NCBI RefSeq assembly: GCF_029961155.1
Contig: NZ_JASBRH010000009.1
Coordinates: 1-64,000 of the forward strand
Direction of reading: 5' to 3'
Origin: Pontibacterium granulatum
Lineage (GTDB): Bacteria; Pseudomonadota; Gammaproteobacteria; Pseudomonadales; Balneatricaceae
DNA length: 64,000 nucleotides
In this document: one piece after another, positions 61,316 to 64,000 of the stretch
Layout: each line of letters begins with the position of its first letter
How positions within the stretch are numbered: the first letter of the stretch is position 1
Position numbers and translations under genes: made by a program
The notes under the pieces: generated by a model
The model's database searches: none
What the model was told of the DNA's origin: nothing
Seen by the model: the letters and a program-made list of their open reading frames with translations, nothing else

Positions 61316-62716
61316 TTACGCTGCGCCGGACGTCAGAGGCAGGCTGACCCTGAACTGGCTACCCCGCCCTGGCTCACTGATCAAACTGATCGTTCCGCGA
61401 TGGGCCTCCACAACCGCTTTGACCAGACTCAGACCTAACCCCATCCCTGCCTCACTTCGACTCTTGTCCGCTCGATACAGGCGATCAAAAACACGGCTCT
61501 GATCTGCCTGCGCAATACCACACCCCTGATCGGTGACGGTCAGTAACACAGCCCCATCAGCTTGTTGCCAGCCGATCGCAATATCACACCCCGGATCACT
61601 GTACTTGATCGCATTGTCCAACAGGTTGCCAAGCACCTGTCGTAGGCGCACCCGGTCAGCTACCAGGCTCACTGCTTCATCACCTTCAAGGTTTAGGGAT
61701 ACACCCTTGTCTTCCGCTACATGGCTATACATATCGATGGTCTCGATGACCAGCGCCTGCATATCGATCGGTTCAGGATGCAGGCTCAAGATACCGCTCT
61801 CGGCTTCCGAGATATCCATCAGAACCCGTAGCATCGTTTCGATCCGCTCACTCTCCTCCGCACAGTCGAGCAGCGCTTCGCGTAGCGCCTTCTCATCGGG
61901 ATCGGATAGTGCGGACTCGATGCTCAAGCGCATCCGCGCCAAGGGTGTCCGGATATCGTGTGCAACCGCATCCAGCGAATGCTGCATCCCCGTTATCAGC
62001 TGTTCGATGTGAGACAACATCTGGTTGAAAAGATGGGCCAGTTCACCCAGTTCCGAGTGCGGGTCCCGCACCCGAACCCGTGTTTTAAGATCGGTGGCTT
62101 TGATACTGCGCACCGTATCGATCAGGTCATGGACCGGGCGCAAAGCGCGCCAGTTTATATACGCGGTCAGCAAAAGCCCTAAGCACAACAGCGGCACCAT
62201 CACCGAAAGCACCAACGCCCGACTGTCTGCAAGCTCCGTCTCTCGCGGCGCTGCAGACATGCCGATATTAACCCGGCTGCCATCGGATAAGCGGGACTGC
62301 CGCATTAATACCCGCGCCTTGCTGTCGGTAAACGCCACCTCATACCACTCATCGTCGCGGGCATGTACCGCCCCACCCGCCAACGCATCGCCAGGCCAGT
62401 CTTCGGGCTGGATCAGCAACAGGCTGTTGCCGTTCGAATCAAACAACTCCACGTACATCTCTGACCGCTGAAAAAATGGGGCATCCCGGGCAATCACCAA
62501 CTCCAGCTTGTGAAGACCGGCATCCTGTTCCAAGCGCTGATAACTTTCCAGGAAGGAGCTGATCAGTTGCTGATCCTTCTGCAATTGCGCCCTGGCCAGC
62601 AGAAAGTCCACGGTCGCGAACAGAGCAGACGCGCACAGGACGAAAATGAGCGCAAACCGTAACGTAAGGTTTACCGCCGTATTGCGACGAAACTTATCAA
62701 TCGGCCTGGAGGACAT
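61316..62716 (-). CDS. sensor histidine kinase
   Basis: 466 residues. Two membrane helices (about 14-36 and 167-187), a periplasmic sensor between them, HAMP (about 190-245), HisKA with the phospho-His in HDIRTPLARM (about 254), and HATPase with N-box NLLDNAIKYSD and G-boxes DQGCGIA and GMGLGLSL. EnvZ/QseC-like. Its start overlaps the response-regulator gene by 20 bp. Confidence 0.93.
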   Translation of the reverse strand: MSSRPIDKFRRNTAVNLTLRFALIFVLCASALFATVDFLLARAQLQKDQQLISSFLESYQRLEQDAGLHKLELVIARDAPFFQRSEMYVELFDSNGNSLLLIQPEDWPGDALAGGAVHARDDEWYEVAFTDSKARVLMRQSRLSDGSRVNIGMSAAPRETELADSRALVLSVMVPLLCLGLLLTAYINWRALRPVHDLIDTVRSIKATDLKTRVRVRDPHSELGELAHLFNQMLSHIEQLITGMQHSLDAVAHDIRTPLARMRLSIESALSDPDEKALREALLDCAEESERIETMLRVLMDISEAESGILSLHPEPIDMQALVIETIDMYSHVAEDKGVSLNLEGDEAVSLVADRVRLRQVLGNLLDNAIKYSDPGCDIAIGWQQADGAVLLTVTDQGCGIAQADQSRVFDRLYRADKSRSEAGMGLGLSLVKAVVEAHRGTISLISEPGRGSQFRVSLPLTSGAA

Positions 62717-63380
62717 ATCCGACGCCTCGCAGGGTATGGATGAGTTTATCCGGAAAATCTTTGTCTACTTTTGACCGCAAACGGCAGACAAGGACATCCA
62801 CAACATTAGTCTGCGGATCAAAGCTGTAGTCCCAAACGTGTTCCAGAATGAGGGTTTTGGACAGTACCCGACCGGGATTACGCAGGAAGTATTCGAGCAA
62901 CCGAAACTCTCGTGGCTGCAGGGTGATACGTTGGCCGCCCCGGGTTACGGATTTACGCTGCGGATCCAGGCACAGGTCTTTAAACCATAACTCGGACATC
63001 AGCCCCGCATCGGCACTGTGGCTTGCCCGTCGCAGCAGGGCCTGGGCACGAGCCTGCAGCTCAGCAAAGGAAAACGGTTTGGTGAGGTAATCATCACTGC
63101 CGGTTTGTAAACCACGCACACGGTCTTCCACCGAGCGTTTTGCACTGAGGATAATGACCGGGGTGGCAACACCGCAGGCACGCAACTCCTCAATGATCGA
63201 CAAGCCATCCCGCCCCGGCAGCATCACGTCCACGATCAGCAGGTCGTAGTCACCTTCCAGCGCCATGACAAATCCATCGTTGCCATTGCTGACGGTATCA
63301 ACGCACTCCCCATTTTCTGAAAACCCCTTGGCCAGGTAACCTGAGATCTTCTCATCATCTTCTATTACGAGTAATTTCAT
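62697..63380 (-). CDS. OmpR-family response regulator
   Basis: 227 residues. Receiver domain with acidic pocket ED at residues 7-9, phospho-Asp in LLIVDVMLPGRDG (about D51), Thr/Ser and Lys (about 79 and 101, LTKPFSF). C-terminal winged helix (PREFRLLEYFLRNPGRVLSK; VDVLVCRLRSKVD). CopR/PhoP-like. Forms a two-component pair with the following kinase. It is divergent from the GlcG/HbpS-like gene, so may control it (inference). Confidence 0.93.
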   Translation of the reverse strand: MKLLVIEDDEKISGYLAKGFSENGECVDTVSNGNDGFVMALEGDYDLLIVDVMLPGRDGLSIIEELRACGVATPVIILSAKRSVEDRVRGLQTGSDDYLTKPFSFAELQARAQALLRRASHSADAGLMSELWFKDLCLDPQRKSVTRGGQRITLQPREFRLLEYFLRNPGRVLSKTLILEHVWDYSFDPQTNVVDVLVCRLRSKVDKDFPDKLIHTLRGVGYVLQAD

Positions 63381-63524
63381 ACTAAAAATTTATCACTCAA
63401 GTCCGAGACTGGCATCTTAAACCCCCTAACCTTTCCAAGTTGTAATGTTGAGGAAAGCTCACCGCAAGCCATAACACTTACGCTGTTTAGACACATCAAG
63501 TAACCCGCACCGAGGACTCTCATC

Positions 63525-64000
63525 ATGCGTAAGTTGAAAGCACAGCTCATCGGCGCCGCAGGTATCTGCGCGCTGGCATTTAATGTTCAGGCAGCCGACA
63601 TGCCTACTCAATCTTTCCTGCCACTGTCGGTGTCGCAGCAGCTTGCCAACGAAGCACTGACTCAGTGCGCGGCAGACGGCTATAACGTCAGCGTAACCGT
63701 TGTGGATGCGCAGGGCGTTACCCGTGCACAGATCCGCGCGGATAAAGCAGGCCCTCACACGCTGGAAAGCAGCCGCAAGAAAGCGTTTACCTCTGCGAGC
63801 ATGGGGCGTCCGACCGCCGACCTCGCCAACCTGATCAAGAAGATGCCAGAAGTGGCTGGCCTGCGCGATATGGACCCGAACATTCTGATCCTCGGTGGCG
63901 GTCTCCCCATCAAGGTGAACGGTGAAAAGCTCGGCGGTATCGGCGTGGGTGGCGCGCCAGGTGGTCACCTGGACCAGGCGTGTGCACAGGCTGCAATCGA
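63525..64000 (+). CDS. exported GlcG/HbpS-family protein (3' end beyond window)
   Basis: About 158 codons seen. Signal peptide MRKLKAQLIGAAGICALAFN, cleaved about residue 23-24 (VQA-AD). Then LANEALTQCAADGYNVSVTVVDAQGV and SSRKKAFTSASMGRPTADL, the GlcG/HbpS fold (DUF336), and GGLPIKVNGEKLGGIGVGGAPGG. HbpS of Streptomyces is an extracellular haem-binding partner of a two-component system, so pairing with the divergent kinase/regulator is notable. Start ATG 63525 after GAGGACTCTCATC. Confidence 0.85.
   Translation, partial: MRKLKAQLIGAAGICALAFNVQAADMPTQSFLPLSVSQQLANEALTQCAADGYNVSVTVVDAQGVTRAQIRADKAGPHTLESSRKKAFTSASMGRPTADLANLIKKMPEVAGLRDMDPNILILGGGLPIKVNGEKLGGIGVGGAPGGHLDQACAQAAI

Noticed and set aside
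1-64000. CRISPR arrays, tRNA and rRNA genes
   Set aside because: No regularly spaced repeats and no tRNA- or rRNA-like sequence noticed when reading both strands by eye; a dedicated scan could still find a tRNA.

Overview
The window reads as chromosome of a marine, heterotrophic gammaproteobacterium, most likely of the Oceanospirillales group. This is inferred from gene content (sarcosine, betaine and polyamine catabolism, BCCT and betaine ABC transporters, many LysR regulators, cyclic-di-GMP enzymes), not from a marker gene. No rRNA, tRNA or CRISPR array was seen. Most of the sequence has a balanced, G+C-moderate codon use. The segment from about 19.7 to 25.4 kb is visibly A/T-rich and looks acquired.

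Layout. 0-2.1 kb: glyA followed by soxB (edge-truncated), the end of glycine betaine breakdown. 2.6-3.5 kb: an EamA transporter, then about 1 kb of gene-free DNA with a dispersed palindrome and two unexplained minus-strand terminators. 4.5-8.7 kb: a diguanylate cyclase whose membrane N-terminus is out of frame, and a Cache-PAS-GGDEF-EAL protein. 8.9-13.1 kb: a DddP-like M24 enzyme (candidate DMSP lyase), an FrhB-like Fe-S flavoprotein, a Prx5 peroxiredoxin and a second EamA transporter. 13.5-19.7 kb: an SMR transporter and a catabolic cluster (2-hydroxyacid dehydrogenase, class II aldolase, 3-hydroxyisobutyrate-dehydrogenase-like enzyme, BCCT transporter, LysR). A run of five perfect hairpins precedes the aldolase gene.

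20.1-25.1 kb: a four-gene minus-strand operon that I read as a Detocs-type anti-phage two-component system. It has an alpha-solenoid sensor, a histidine-kinase-like protein encoded as a separate overlapping gene, a receiver-only protein, and an effector with an N-terminal receiver, an alpha/beta-hydrolase domain and a C-terminal membrane segment. This is the most interesting locus.

25.4-37.6 kb: an enolase-superfamily enzyme divergent from a betaine-type ABC transporter and an SDR dehydrogenase, a TTC38-like protein, two LysR regulators, and two divergently transcribed paralogous Fe(II)/2-oxoglutarate oxygenases of the BesD/HalD type. The LysR at 33.3 kb is a paralogue of the LysR at 18.8 kb, which links the two transport-catabolic clusters. 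37.7-42.7 kb: small metabolic and membrane proteins, a Sel1 lipoprotein, and a TetR regulator divergent from two glutathione S-transferases. 42.8-45.0 kb: a 3' remnant of nhaA, a hypothetical gene and a minimal mercury module (merR, merC, a GDCCVxC protein; no merA here). 45.1-47.5 kb: a Gly-rich exported protein and a DUF3422 protein.

47.6-61.2 kb: polyamine catabolism (FAD amine oxidase, class III aminotransferase, aldehyde dehydrogenase, agmatinase-family ureohydrolase, APC permease, TorF-type porin, nitrilase, several LysR regulators). A 16-bp dyad TACCC(T/A/C)-N4/5-AGGG(T/G)(A/T) recurs in front of the LysR at 50.4 kb, the oxidase, the aminotransferase operon and the permease, suggesting one regulon. 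61.3-64 kb: an OmpR/EnvZ-class two-component pair divergent from an exported GlcG/HbpS-family protein that runs off the window.
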